Positions 36,345 through 48,800 of a stretch of 64,000 bases of DNA are shown piece by piece. The DNA is from Cryptomeria japonica. Its lineage: Eukaryota > Streptophyta > Pinopsida > Cupressales > Cupressaceae. The stretch is taken from positions 526,800,975 to 526,864,974 of the forward strand of contig NC_081409.1 in NCBI RefSeq assembly GCF_030272615.1. Direction: 5' to 3'. Position 1 is the first letter of the stretch. Each line of letters opens with the position of its first letter. The position numbers and the translations under genes are program-made. The notes beneath the pieces are model-generated. The model had not been told where the DNA came from. It saw only the letters and a program-made list of their open reading frames with translations, and did not search any database.

Positions 36345-38800
36345 TGTTGTTGTTGGAGTTTCAACTTCAAAATTTAAAGATAATTATTCTTTGACTGGTT
36401 CTAATCGCTCTTTTTCCCTCACTGGTAGACACAGGCATTTTCTTCCATGCTTTTTTCCTTACCGCAGACCTTCGCAAGAAAAATAACAGGCAGTATGCTA
36501 TCTTATTTCTGATATCTTTTAATATATTTGTTGACTGCAGAATAATCAAACCATACATAGTTTGAAAGGATCCGAATCTGATTGTTGTGTTCAACCTTTT
36601 CTATTCACCAATTATCGCTGAGAGTATATCACTAGTCTTATAATGGATAATTGAGGAAAAAAGAAATGCCTTAATATAGTTGAAATTCTCCCTCAAGGTA
36701 TTCAGAGGTGAGAATTCTGGGATTTACCATTTACATTGCTCAGGTGTAATCCCCTGCTTGTTGGGATTATTTGGCTTCCAGCAATTAGTGTCTATCCCCA
36801 GCACAAGAATTTCTCTAAAGTAGAGTTTGGACCTTGGGCGTCCTAATAAGTGTGGGCTAGGGCTACTTTCGGGGGCCTCACCATCTGGAATACCAATCAT
36901 CATTTGAGTGTCAAGATAATGTTCATATTGATAATTTGCTATTTATTTATTATCTCTTTCCCATTAGTCACTCGCAAAAGCTGAGAATCTTTTTGTATAT
37001 ATATTTATTTACTTAGTTTAAATAAAATCAACTCAAGTAGATTTATAATTAAATTATCTTTAGTAAATTTACAATTAATTTACCCTTAGTAAATTTTATA
37101 ATTGTAAAATTTAATTATAATTAGATCTTTCAATCTATTTAAGATTCGTTGGGCCACTTAGTTGGCATTTTGGATTCATCAAAAATAATTAATTCATGAT
37201 TGAACCAAGAATTGTCAAATGTCTCAACTAATTGCTATTTTTGGAACCTATGACTATAATTAATTATTCCCGTGGTAGGAATAATACATTGCTTAATCTT
37301 GCACGCAAGTTACACTATTCTTGTATCATGCAAATTACTTATACATTAATTGCATTTATTAACGTTTTCATCTCCATGCAAGTTACACATTTTTAATTAT
37401 CAATATGCGAGTTTGTAATTGGCATTATTATGTAAGTTAGATTTCAAGTTTGAAATATTAATTGTAGAAAGATGGTTATTTTTTTTTATCAAGTGGTACA
37501 TGAATACCATTGATGTAGTTATTTCAATTAATTAAACTTTACAATGTCTAATTACGTACATTCATTTCACAATTGTTTAAACCATGATGTTTTTCATAGC
37601 TTCTTAGTTAGAAAACTAAATAAAGGAAGTTGGAAAACCAAAACCTAGCAGCGTTCGGTATATACAGTGCCTCTGGGTCATGCTTACGGGTAATGCCGTC
37701 GTGTTGAACTACTGCACTTAATGCCTAATAAAGCTACATCAACGACATCTGTGGCATCGTCCCTATAAATCGTCGGGGAGTAATGAGGGACACTTGGAAG
37801 TTAAAATCAAAGGGGTAGGTAATCCCCCTTGGATTGATAATCTAATAAGATAATTCTAAAATGATCTTTCATCCGCTGAGTTAAACCATAGCAAACCCCT
37901 ATAGGGATGATTGAGTGAAATGCTTTTATGAAATTGATTTAATCTCAAAGAATTGTTGATGATTGACAATTGGTCAAGGGAGACGCTTATGATAGGTATT
38001 AGGATCTAGTTGTTTTAGGCCACAAGCAATAGGCCATCTTGAGCCTTTGCTTAAGTGCTACCACCGTGGGTAGCAACCGCAGAGAAATTGTCTGGGACAT
38101 TGACCCTAGAAAGGGTTGCGTACCCACTAAATAGTTTACATCAAACCATAGAGTAGAAAATTGAACTACATACTTTACGCCTTGATCTCGTGCTGAAACG
38201 GGTATGTAGGTAGTCTAGGGACGGAGTTGTCCCTAGTACTTAGGCGTTCATGGATGGGGTCTAGGTTTGGTAAGAAGAAGGATTGAGTAGAATCCTAATT
38301 TGAAAGATAAGTATAATAAAAAGGAAAAAAGTAATTCAATGCATACTCGGAAGGAATCCTGTATGGATTCTCTTGACTTCCCAAGGCTTTAAAGCCAAAT
38401 TCCGAGGTGGAATTCAAGCTTGTATTATGTTATTTTAATTTCTCCTAAGGACGGCAACCTCGGTGCACTCCTATTAGAAGAGTGTAGTACTTAGTGAGTG
38501 ACTCAGGACCCGGATGGTCCCGATGAGTCTAAGTCTTTGGCCAGAGCACCTCCTATCCCAATTGGATAGATGCCTACCCCGTATGGATAGATGCCTATCC
38601 CATATTGGATAGATGAAAACTCCTGCTCCGTATGGATAGATGCCTAACCCGTATGGTTAGATGCTCATCCCGGATGGATGAATGCCTAATCCTAATGGAT
38701 GGATGCCCAGAGTATGCGATTGAATCAAACACAAATGATTAAAGTAAACAAAAAAAAAAGTGGTCGAATTTTGTTGGGTTAAGTAAAGTGGGTTATTACA

Positions 38801-40055
38801 TGTGGTATGTGCTGACTCTCGCTTAGAAGATTTTTCTGCTTTTGTTGCTGATGATGTTTTTATTCATTCCAAAGAATTTAAAACATTCTTGTACAATTTT
38901 AAAGGGAAGAAATTGAGGGACTCTATTCCCAACATAACGCCTGATAACGAGGCTAAGTTGTTAAAGAAATTAAAAGAGGAAATTGATGCAGAGATAACCA
39001 CAATGACCCCTCAAAAGGGGATGCAACATCTTACAAAGGCTGGGGTGATTTTGTTTCCTGGATGGGACCTCAGTGCTTCTTTTATCTTTGACAGTTTATT
39101 GCATTCAGAAAACAAGGAATTCAAATTGGATATACAAAGTGTAAATGATGTATTTATTGGTTCAAGATTTGATTAGGATGAGGAATCTTTGAGTTTATGG
39201 GCTCTGTACCCTCCCCACAAGAGACCAAAGATCATTGATGTTTACAAGGCCTTTGGCCATATGATGAAACTAAAAGTTGGTGAAATTGATCCAATTGTTT
39301 CTGCTGATATCGGAGTGGATATTTCAAAATTCAATAAAGCACAGATGGTCAGAGTAGTGAGGGAGAGGAACTAGTACAAGGCGTTTTATGAAGAAACTCT
39401 AAGGAGAAGTGGGAAACATGTGCCAATGGCTCTTACTCCGGATAGCTCTCAATGGAAGAAAAAATGTGAGGAGTTGCAGCAAGAAAATAAAAGGATATTA
39501 AAACAGATGCAACGTGTGAGGGTAGATACTGCTGGTGTATTACTAACTAAAAGATTTGAGGTTTTACAAGGCTTTCTGAAAGAATTTTGGACAGTGTTTC
39601 AAAAGAACACGGACAATGTAGTTTCGCACAACATAATTTCAAACAGATTGGGAACAAGGTTGCATGATGAAACAATGGCCAAAGAGGAAACATAGGAAAT
39701 TGAAAAAATAAAGAGGTTGCGGGCTAAACACAATAAATTTGATGAAAAATTACAATTTGAATATGATGAATGCAAAGACATTGTTCATCATGGTTTCCCA
39801 TAGTTAATTGATCAGAAGGGTGAGATAAAGGATAAAGATGTATGGATCTCAGTATGTCGCAGTCTTCTTAATGCCGCCCTTGATATTGCCCAAATTGATG
39901 GAATTTAATTGAAAGAGACTGCGAAACAGATGGAAAACTTTGTCATGCTGAAAGTCATTGTCAGAGATATCATCCACGATGCAGACACATATAAGTCAGA
40001 GAAGTACTTGGAGCATATCCAGAAGTGCGGCAAGATGCTGGGAGACCAGACCTGA
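38801..40055 (+). pseudogene. Copy A of unrecognised ORF, 3' half
   Basis: Continues the protein split at 2857. The block CADSRLEDFSAFVADDVFIH aligns with copy B SDARYDEYSAFVSDDVFIK. Further blocks are YNFKGKKLRDSIPNITPD, ILFPGWDLSASFIFDSLLH, LWALYPPHKRPKIIDVYKAF and VDISKFNKAQMVRVVRERN, then a coiled-coil region and the end MLGDQT-TGA at 40055. In-frame stops lie at about 39174, 39374, 39693, 39801 and 39907. No known domain was recognised. The C-terminal third is helical and charged. Confidence 0.75.
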
Positions 40056-40860
40056 TGTCTAAGTTGGAGCCTAGAGTCATGGTTTTCTATGTTTTTATAA
40101 TATGTTCATATTGTAAAGACAATTTTTAGGAAGTTAGTTTTTAGTTAGTTTTTGTTAATTTTAGTTTTAATGAAAGGGTATGCCCTTTCACTTTCAAATT
40201 GAATCCTCATCTATAAATGGAGGATCTTTTAGAACAAGTGGGGGAGATACCTCAAGTTTTTTGATCTTATCAAGACAACTTTATACAACACTTATGCAGT
40301 TTGTTTTCTAGAAATATCAAAGTTGATGGATGATACATATTGAAATCAACTGGTTTGATTATCTATTTTCAATATAAATTTCAAGTGTTCTTCATTCTGA
40401 ATGGTATATGCTTTTCAATTGATTGATTAGTTCCATGTGATAAATCTATTTTATTAGATTGCATCAATGTGCTATCTTATGCTATTGTGATTGTGACTAA
40501 TTTCCAGTTTCAAAGGTTGGTTGGCAAGTTTCAAATTGTCTTATTGGTCTTTCAGAGCAAAGTTAAAATTCAATAAGACTAACTGCATTTTATATTTCAG
40601 TTACAATCCATATAGATGCTTTTGATGTGATGCTCTTATTTTGAAAACAAGTTATTAAAACTGTCTCCATGGTTATATGTACGATCTTTCAATTTGAAAT
40701 AATATGAAATCAGTAAGGGATGAAGGCACTGGTCTGTTGTTGATCTGATATAATTAAATCAGATATTTTCAGAAGCAATCTTCATCAAGGAATCATACTT
40801 TTAATTTATACAGGCATAACTTCATAAACATTTATAAGTAAGCATTTCATAATTTTCAAC
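40056..40860 (+). other. Copy A 3' flank with a TATA-like block
   Basis: This non-coding sequence is still similar to copy B (60766-61560). It contains GAAAGGGTATGCCCTTTC (a palindrome) and then CCTCATCTATAAATGGAGG (TATAAAT 40212-40218), followed by GATCTTTTAGAACAAG. The order resembles the U3/R border of an LTR, yet no second copy of this block was found upstream of either ORF. Similarity to copy B fades at about 40860. Confidence 0.6.
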
Positions 40861-41060
40861 AAGCAATAAATATAACTAGACAAAATTCAAGAATCATTTG
40901 CCTCCTCGAAAATTCGCTATAGAAAAGCCTTTAACTGGAATTCAAGAAGTTCATGTTTCTCAGCCTAATTGAAATTGAAGATCATTAGAAAACTATTCAA
41001 ATGCTAAATTACATCCCACTTTAACTTAAATGAAAGAACCAATAGAGAAGTTCCTCTCAC

Positions 41061-41727
41061 CCTCTGAGCAAGCCCTATCTGATCAAAGTTATCGTGCATA
41101 TCTATAGATTCTCGAAGCCTATCATAATCTTCCTCTTCTACATAAATTTCATTCAAAGCCTCATTAACAACAACTACATTGCTGCTCTATACTGCAACCA
41201 TGTATGGCTTCACAAGATGGATATGTCCAACGTGGATAACAAATACAATAGAACAAAAGATACTCATGAAATTTTTCCAAACCAAATAGATGCTAAAGAG
41301 AACATCTAGAAAAACTTAATACCCAAGTGAAAGACATCTAGGTAATCCTAAAAATAGTAATAGAATAAAAGAGTTTAGAACCATACCTTACACATGATGT
41401 CAACCACTCGTGTGTGGTCTACCCTAAGGGAAAGGACATTCAAGAGGTCATTAATAAGATCTAGGTGTTCTTTCAAATAAAAGTGTACAACTTTGTAGTA
41501 CAATTCAACATTGGCCACTTTAACTACAACATCTTTGAATTACATATGATCCCATGCCTCTGGAGAATGGTTCATGATAGTAGTGGCAACATTATCATAT
41601 TCATCATCTTGAATATATAAATATGTAAGTTCCTTCTAGTGTTGCTGCTCATCACAAACACATATATGAGTTCATCAAAGCGACCCCTATTTTGATAGTA
41701 ATCACTGACCTCTTCCAAGTCATCCAC
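41061..41727 (-). pseudogene. Clathrin heavy chain gene fragment (two exons)
   Basis: Minus-strand exon 41727-41387 opens after TTTTTGTTCTAG and reads VDDLEEVSDYYQNRGRFDEL, then, after an internal deletion and frame change, CDEQQH, a stop, [24 protein letters not shown], a stop, [16 protein letters not shown] and [12 protein letters not shown], ending at AAG/GTATGG. The exon at 41231-41061 continues [32 protein letters not shown] and [12 protein letters not shown] up to GTGAGAGG. These are highly conserved clathrin heavy chain repeat sequences. Some 60-70 residues between DEL and CDEQQ are missing. It is a captured or left-over fragment and cannot make the coat protein. Confidence 0.9.
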
Positions 41728-41984
41728 CTAGAACAAAAAATATAAATTTCTCACCTTCACAGTTACACATAACACTACAGATGAACCTTCTCAGATTATC
41801 ATGAAAAAAAAAACAAAAAAAACAAACCACTTACTTGTGGGGTTGTTGTTCGTGTTGGCTCTGTTGGACCCTGCAATTAAGATTCAATATACATTATTCA
41901 ATAAGATTAACTGTGCAACATAATGAAATATTGAAAAGTGTGTTATCTTATTGAGCTTCGCTTGGTCATTCATTGTTTCATCCA

Positions 41985-42150
41985 TTAATAAAATATAACA
42001 TTCATTCATTATCACATAACGTTCAATAACACATAACATTCATTAACACTCATTAACACGCAACATTCATCAATATTAATTAACACATATCATTCATGAA
42101 TATTCATTAGCACATAATTACATTCATTAACACATAAAAATCAATCATTA
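41985..42150. repeat. AACATTCATTAACACAT minisatellite
   Basis: Seven or so degenerate units of about 18-22 bp (ATAACATTCATTAACAC and variants) in a row. It lies between the clathrin fragment and the last exons of the CACTA second gene. It might belong to the subterminal repeats of the CACTA element, but no CACTA terminus was found next to it. Confidence 0.65.
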
Positions 42151-43234
42151 TCAAATAATTTAGATTACAATCATTTTTTTATTTATTTTTATTTTTTGAA
42201 GCTATGGAAAGTCTAAGTGGAGCATCGTTTTCTTCATCACTTCCCCCCTCTTTAGTTGTTCTGCCCTCTGCCTGTGATCTTGATGTATGCCTATTCCTCT
42301 TCTGAGGATGAGGACACCGATGCAAAGGGGGGTCCTCTGCAATAACAAAGAAATGGATTAAATTCAAATCATTTTTTATTTTTGTTACAAGTATTTCATT
42401 AATTTAAAGAACATAACCATGGTGCTCTTTACCTGATGGGGCCACATCATCTTCGAAATCATTTTGTCTAGCCTCAACCTCAACATGCTGAACACCCTCT
42501 AGATCCTCTAGAGTTGAAATACGAAAGGTTACATTAATAAATACACCAATTGCAATTAAATATGTTTAAAGGATTAACAGTGGTCCTCTTTACTTGACTG
42601 GGGAACATCATGTTCCCGATGTTGTCTACCCGGATCATGCTCCACTTGGTCACCACCGACTGCATGCTCTAAAATATTAACAAAAAAGGTTACATTAATT
42701 TCTACACCAATTACAATTTAAGATGCTTATTTGTATTAATAATTACATAAAAAAAATTGAATAGCAAATGAATACCTCCACTACTAGGATGCACATCCAG
42801 ACCTTCATGTGGAGGTTGTGTTCCATGATTATCAGGCTGAATTCCAATGTCATACGCAATGTTATGATTGCTTTCTTAATTCAAACAAATAAATTCACTT
42901 TATGTTGGAACTTAACATCAAATAGATTATTGGTAAGGTATTCAATTTGAAATTATTTTCATATAGCTTATTTACTTGTGTGACGGATGCACCAGAATCT
43001 CGTGTTTTCCCACTCAATTCTCATAGCCGTTTAGCCACGGTTGTATAGCCTTGTTGGTAGGCAATTCTCTTGCCATCTTATGTGGGCGTTCTATTGAAAT
43101 CAAAGCCCTGCATTTTTGCTTAGTATCATGAATTTCGCTTGTATTTTTTGATAAAAAAAAATTGTTTGCAAATTCTAAATATTTTGATGCGATATTTCAT
43201 TTACTGATTCTTACAATTCATGCGACAAGTTTCA

Positions 43235-43744
43235 TATAACTACCAGAGCCAAGTTTGTGTTGCCCGTGCTTTTCTTGTCTTTCCTTAGTTGCCTTTGACA
43301 TGTCACTCAGTCTATGAAAAGTTTGAAATATGTTAGATTATATAAATATAAAAAGTAATCAGTACATAATTACATTCTTAATAGTATCACATACCTTCTT
43401 CTAGCATCTAGTGGTGTATTTCCTTTTTTCCTTTCAATTCTCTCATTCGCATCCAAAATCAAGTCCTTCCACTCCCTCTCTAGAATCATGGGGGGATGCT
43501 CATACTTTACATTCTTCTCTAAATGTGTCTTATACTGGTCCCTCACATACTTTAGATATGTGCCAGCTTTTTCAAGGAGCTTGGTTTTGTCGAACGTGTC
43601 ATTTCTGAACAACTCAACCATACGGTTTGTGAGTTCATCTTTTAACCTGTTTTCTTGGTCATTCCACCTTTTAAGCAAAAACAAACCTATTGGATTTAGA
43701 AATAAACTGAAGCTACCTTTAATATAGTTCAAGAAATGGATCAA
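43235..43744 (-). pseudogene. Ptta/En-Spm TNPA-type domain
   Basis: Reads WNDQENRLKDELTNRMVELF, LLEKAGTYLKYVRDQYKTHL, YEHPPMILEREWKDLILDAN and, in the next exon, SDMSKATKERQEKHGQHKLG with SGSYMKL. The last block matches the conserved end of plant Ptta/En/Spm proteins, a Lys/Arg-rich stretch before a His-x-x-Gly-Ser segment. An intron lies between (about 43369-43321). Confidence 0.78.
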
Positions 43745-45651
43745 AGGAAAACTATTCTAAAAATGACGTGAAATAAAAATAGTGGATTAGGGTTAGTTCA
43801 CATATGATGTTCCACCTTTTATGTATGGTGGGCCCAAACATCTGCAATGCAATGTGATTAAGATTTTTATAAAAAATATCATTTCCTACAAAAAAATCAT
43901 GGGATAATTAGTCCAAAATGAGTGATCAGTAAGTAAATTACAATTATACTATATATAATAATAATAATTTTAAAGTACCTCGAACCTTTTGTATCTTCAA
44001 GGGAATCAATTCTTCATCGCTCACCACCAATGTGGTCTGCAACGTTCCTATACTAGCAATACGGGAAGATCCAGGAAATGATGGTACACTATCACTAGTA
44101 TTCGCTTCTAGCGCATCCTCATGTGCATCTCTTGCTGCAGAAAATGAATCCACTGTGAAATGACCCCAAGAAAGAACACTTCAAGGGAAATAAACACATA
44201 ACAAAAGAGAGAGAAAAAGAGGGATCTACCAATAGTGGGCGGGTCAACATGACGAGTAGTAGAGGACGTCTGCATGCTGCTTGTTGCCGACATTGCAGTC
44301 AGCAATACAGATGGGGATAACCTCAAATGAGACTGCCTTTCCACAGGAACATTGGTAGCACCTGAAGAATAATACATTAAATATATGAAAACTGCAAGAA
44401 TTGTAAACAAGGATGAACCTTTATTAAGAGTTATAATGAAATATGAACCTTTATTAAGTGTTCGATGGTAATCTTAATGATACAACAATATGAAGGAGAA
44501 TAAGGAAGGTAGGTTTTGATGCAGGACAAAGGTATGCAAATTTGTGATAAGAGGGCAGTGTAAGTGATAAACTAGTATAGTCCTTACAAAAGATAGTCCA
44601 TGGAATCTATTTATTTAGATTGCTTCAATGTGCTATCTCATGTTGTCAAACTTCATGCTGTTTTATTGGTCTTTGTAATGTCTCTACTTTGAAATATAAC
44701 TTAATAATAGTAAATTAAAATACAAGTGATCAGATCAGATCAAATGAGAACTTCTAATTATGCAACTAAATACTTTATTAACAATTTAATAAACTATTAT
44801 TACAATCATATATACACACAAAACTTATTATTATTCATTCTAAAGAGAGAGAAATAGTATAGACATGGAAAGGCATGTGTAAATAACACTGGCACTAAAA
44901 AAGAAAGTTCACAAGTCCAAAGAACGAGTAGTTTTAATGTGTAGAACATGATCATCACCTGCACTACCTGCAATACCTTGATCATGTCCACCAGGTTGAT
45001 GATGACACATGAAATTATGTAAAAACAACATGTACATATTTTAGTTAGTGACATAAAAGTGTATAAAATATAAACCATTATTGAACTTTTGTTATAATTA
45101 AAACTTTCATTACTGCTTACTTGCATATTTTCTGCTGCTTGCATCAATTGATTCACCCTATCTTTTATCTCATCAGTCTGAGGGGTCGTGCATACCAAAG
45201 AAATAATATCTTTATTAATTTTTGTGATAGACATTTTTATCACTTCTACAGGGTTTGTGGAAATTGCATAGTCCTCATTGCTTAATACTGTACTGAGGTG
45301 CTGATGTAAGGGAGTTTCCTTTCCCTTTCCCCGAACATCCGTCTATGACAAGAATATTATTAACACTATAAAAATTACTCCAAAACACTCAAGAAAATAA
45401 CATAATAATGTAACAGTTTGCTTTTATCTAGTTTGTACAATTACAATGAGGTTTACCTGCTTGGTAGAAGTGTCGAGACCTACATCCCTGTCTGTGCTAT
45501 GTGACGAATCCAGGTAGCCCTATGACAAAGAAAAAATATAAACACGTTAGCAAAATGAAACCAATAGACTTAGCAAAAAAACTTAATAATAAGATGGTAT
45601 ATTGGAGTCATTAATTGGAGGTTGGTTTAAATGGTATATAGTACGTACCAC

Positions 45652-46514
45652 CCCATGTTAGTAACTTTGTTTGTATCTATACGATTCAAATTGTAATCGA
45701 TTAGCAGCTCTTCCCCTGCACTTATTGATTTTATTGCACATATGAATAGTTGACCCAGGTCGCATACTATTTATAAAACCTGCAATATTCCTTGTTGCTT
45801 TTGGCCTTCCAGCAATGTATAAAACCACTCATTTGCTTTGATCATTATCTTTCTGTTGTATATAATTTGCTGACAATGCATACCTACGCATACTTTTTTA
45901 TATCGAACAATCGACATCCAATTTTTGTAATTGTAACAAGGTCCGACATACTCCATCAATTCAACAACTTTGTTGTAACAAACCTTTATGTCGTCCATGG
46001 AAAATAGGCCCAAACCATGTAACGATGAAGGTGTTATGCGATATATCCTCTCGTTAACACAAAAATTGGTGTTTATTGGAGGAAGTTTCTTGGGTACCCA
46101 TTGTTTCTCTAGATGTTTGTACCTCAAGGGCACCTTGATGTCACCTTTGGTCTCATTATCATAAGAACATGACCCCCCTTGAGCAAGGAAAAATTCCATG
46201 CATTTATTGAATTTTCTTCTAATCTTTTAACCTCTAGTTGATCTCCCTATTTTAGACCTACTACATGTCTCACTTTCGTCAACTATTCTTACATTTCCCT
46301 CACTCGAGGAAGACACATCTGACAAATACCTATTTGGTGGTACCTGCACTCCATCAAATGAGAGAGTTAGTTGGTAATGAGAGAGATATTTTGCAAATGA
46401 GGGTAATGTTGATGAAGAAGTCGACCCTGAAGTTGACGTTGAGATTAAAAATTGAATAAGTCCAACTAGGGCCTCAAGTGTTGATAACTGTATTAGATTT
46501 GCTGCTAATGTCAA
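45652..46514 (-). pseudogene. SET domain in CACTA second gene
   Basis: From 46514: a low-complexity Ser/Thr start, then VPPNRYLSDVSSSSEGNVRI, one stop (about 46226), SLHGLGLFSMDDIKV (the G-x-G-L-F start of a SET domain), ELMEYVGPCYNYKNW, and after a frameshift near 45893 YALSANYIQ and AGRPKATRNIAGFINS. After a further gap and frame change the exon ends AIKSISAGEELLIDYNLNRI. The GEELLIDY block is the conserved SET C-terminal motif. The Asn-His core (N-H-S-C in active enzymes) is not seen and seems deleted between INS and AIKS. SET domains methylate lysines; this copy cannot. Confidence 0.8.
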
Positions 46515-47257
46515 GGTTTGAAGAACTAAGGAAGTTTGTTTTCCTAGTAATTTTTTTAAAATAAACCATTTCTATATGGTGTATTGACTTATACCTATCG
46601 ATCCATGAGACTGTGTAGGATCCTCGTCAAAGGGGTTCAGGTTCCTGCATATGTAATTCAGTTATCTTATGTTAGCTACAAATTACATGATACGTGTACT
46701 AAAAATTACATAGTACACAACATGAACAATATGCAATCATCATAATCATTGTATATTTTTTATTTCTTACCTTTACTTTATGTAGACTGTGTAGGATCCT
46801 CAACTAAAGGGTTGACAATGTCAATAGTCAATTACTTGTTTACACCAAGGGTGGCAGCATCACACAAAATATATACATGAAATCAAAACCAATAATTGAG
46901 CATAATAAGCATTACATTTGTAATTTGATAAACAATAAATACATATATATCATGAGCATCATAAGCATCATATATGTATCATCATATATGTAATTGAGCA
47001 TCATAGACATCACATATGTATCATCATAAAAATGTAATCTATCACATATGTATCATAAATCACCGTCCATCACATAGCTAATAGAGAATCCACATTCCAT
47101 AAATAAACACAAAGTTCAAAACATGTCAAATGTATCATCACAAACATGTAATCCATCACATATGTATTTTAAATCACCATCCATCACATAACTAATAAAC
47201 AATCCAAATTCCATAAATAAACACAAAGTTCAAAAAATGTCATACATTTCATTCATG
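46515..47257. other. Intergenic part of CACTA element
   Basis: AT-rich, no coding signal. It separates the transposase end from the second gene. It contains scattered CATATGTATCAT motifs from 46960 and a 114-bp tandem duplication next to the transposase 3' end. Confidence 0.6.
47019..47246. repeat. Tandem duplication, period about 114 bp
   Basis: ATCACATATGTAT is found at 47041 and again at 47155 within two similar units that both end ATAAATAAACACAAAGTTCA. The units differ by a few substitutions. Confidence 0.8.
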
Positions 47258-48079
<822 letters not shown>

Positions 48080-48440
48080 AGCCTTGTGGTGTTTGACCTA
48101 CAATATATATAACATGTTAAAATTATTGCATCGTGAGTTGATAAACATACGGGTGATTAATAAAATTATACGTATCTGTTTATCTCTTAAACCATATGCT
48201 AAATCAATTTCCCTTTGCGTAACATTGGAATCTCCATTATGATGAGCTTCTTTAACCAATGAAGCCACACCTTCCCATGTTAATGTGCGACCAAAATGTT
48301 AACATCGTTCAATCCATACCGTCATCCAATCAAGATTGTTTGCAATATACAAATGTAGTGCATCCCACTCCCGACCAACTATACAAATAATTAATAGATG
48401 ACTTACAACCGATTTATTTAAAACATTAAGAATTAATTAA

Positions 48441-48800
48441 CTACAATAACATCTTATAATTACCTCTCACTTTCCTCAATCTACCTTCTGCCATCAAGTA
48501 CTCCCCTTCGAATTTGTTAATGGGGTTGGGATCCCAAATGTGATCTACGTGGATCTCTGCTGCAAACTTAGGAAGATATTCAACAATGTACACCATAGTC
48601 TGGTATACCGTATATCCCTCCACCATAGAACCCTCAAGATGTGCTCTTTGTCAAACCAAAGCCTTCAAAATTTTTAAGTGCCTCTCAACCATCCACATTG
48701 ACCTAGTGTGTACAGGTCCACACAATTCAATCTCCTCAACTTGGTGTATGAGATAGTGTTCTTGTGCATTGAGTTGAAGGTAGACACTTTTGCGTTTCAC
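48441..48800 (-). pseudogene. TNP2 transposase exon: DUF4218
   Basis: Reads CGPVHTRSMWMVERHLKILK, a stop near 48650, RAHLEGSMVEGYTVYQTMVY and INKFEGEYLMAEGRLRKV. This is the DUF4218 block that lies between the TNP2 core and DUF4216 in plant CACTA transposases. A donor-like GTAATTATAAG region follows near 48455. Confidence 0.8.

Larger units (their letters stand above)
30538..36985 (-). mobile_element. Near-complete plant LINE (L1-like) in the 3' LTR
   Basis: Flanked by AATCTTTTTGTATATATAT at 30519-30537 and 36986-37004, a 19-bp target duplication made from LTR sequence that is single-copy in the 5' LTR (about 4531). Gene order on the minus strand is ORF1 (DUF4283 domain plus zinc knuckle), then ORF2 (AP endonuclease, RT, zinc-binding zf-RVT, RNase H). 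The 3' tail merges into an AT run rather than a long poly-A. At about 6.4 kb it is close to full length, but the frames are broken. Confidence 0.93.
2857..38800 (+). mobile_element. Ty3/gypsy chromovirus LTR retrotransposon (Tekay/Del-like), heavily nested
   Basis: The LTRs begin TGTCACAACC and end GGTTATTACA. A Met-tRNA-type primer site follows the 5' LTR and a G-rich polypurine tract precedes the 3' LTR. Domain order is gag (basic GR-rich N terminus, CCHC), protease, RT, RNase H, integrase and a C-terminal chromodomain-like segment, all on +. Gene order and chromodomain mark it as a chromovirus; the long LTRs resemble Tekay/Del. Without its three passengers (7393-24195, 26852-27703, 30538-36985) the element would be about 11.8 kb. 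The gag-pol frame carries many stops, so it is not autonomous. No 5-bp target duplication is visible at 2852-2856 versus 38801. Confidence 0.93.
28845..38800 (+). repeat. Chromovirus 3' LTR, interrupted by a LINE
   Basis: LTR sequence occupies 28845-30537 and 37005-38800, together about the length of the 5' LTR. The LINE at 30538-36985 lies between, with a 19-bp duplication of LTR sequence on both sides. After the LTR end (38800) the next eight bases, TGTGGTAT, repeat the start of the primer-site region after the 5' LTR. Copy A then resumes. Confidence 0.93.
42179..46514 (-). pseudogene. CACTA second gene: SET domain exons followed by Ptta-type exons
   Basis: Exon-like blocks on the minus strand with AG/GT borders: 46514-45652 (SET region), 45521-45459 (GYLDSSHSTDRDVGL), 45343-45122 (TDVRGKGKETPLHQHLST, KDRVNQLMQAAENMQ), about 44362-44230 (ATNVPVERQSHLRLSPS), 44152-43979 (DSFSAARDAHEDALEANT), 43744-43370 and about 43320-43235 (Ptta part), 43108-42974 (GYTTVAKRL), then short acidic exons near 42890, 42670 and 42510, and 42345-42179. 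That these form one transcript is inferred from strand, spacing and splice-like borders. Stops and frameshifts show decay. TNPA-type proteins bind the element ends. Confidence 0.6.
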
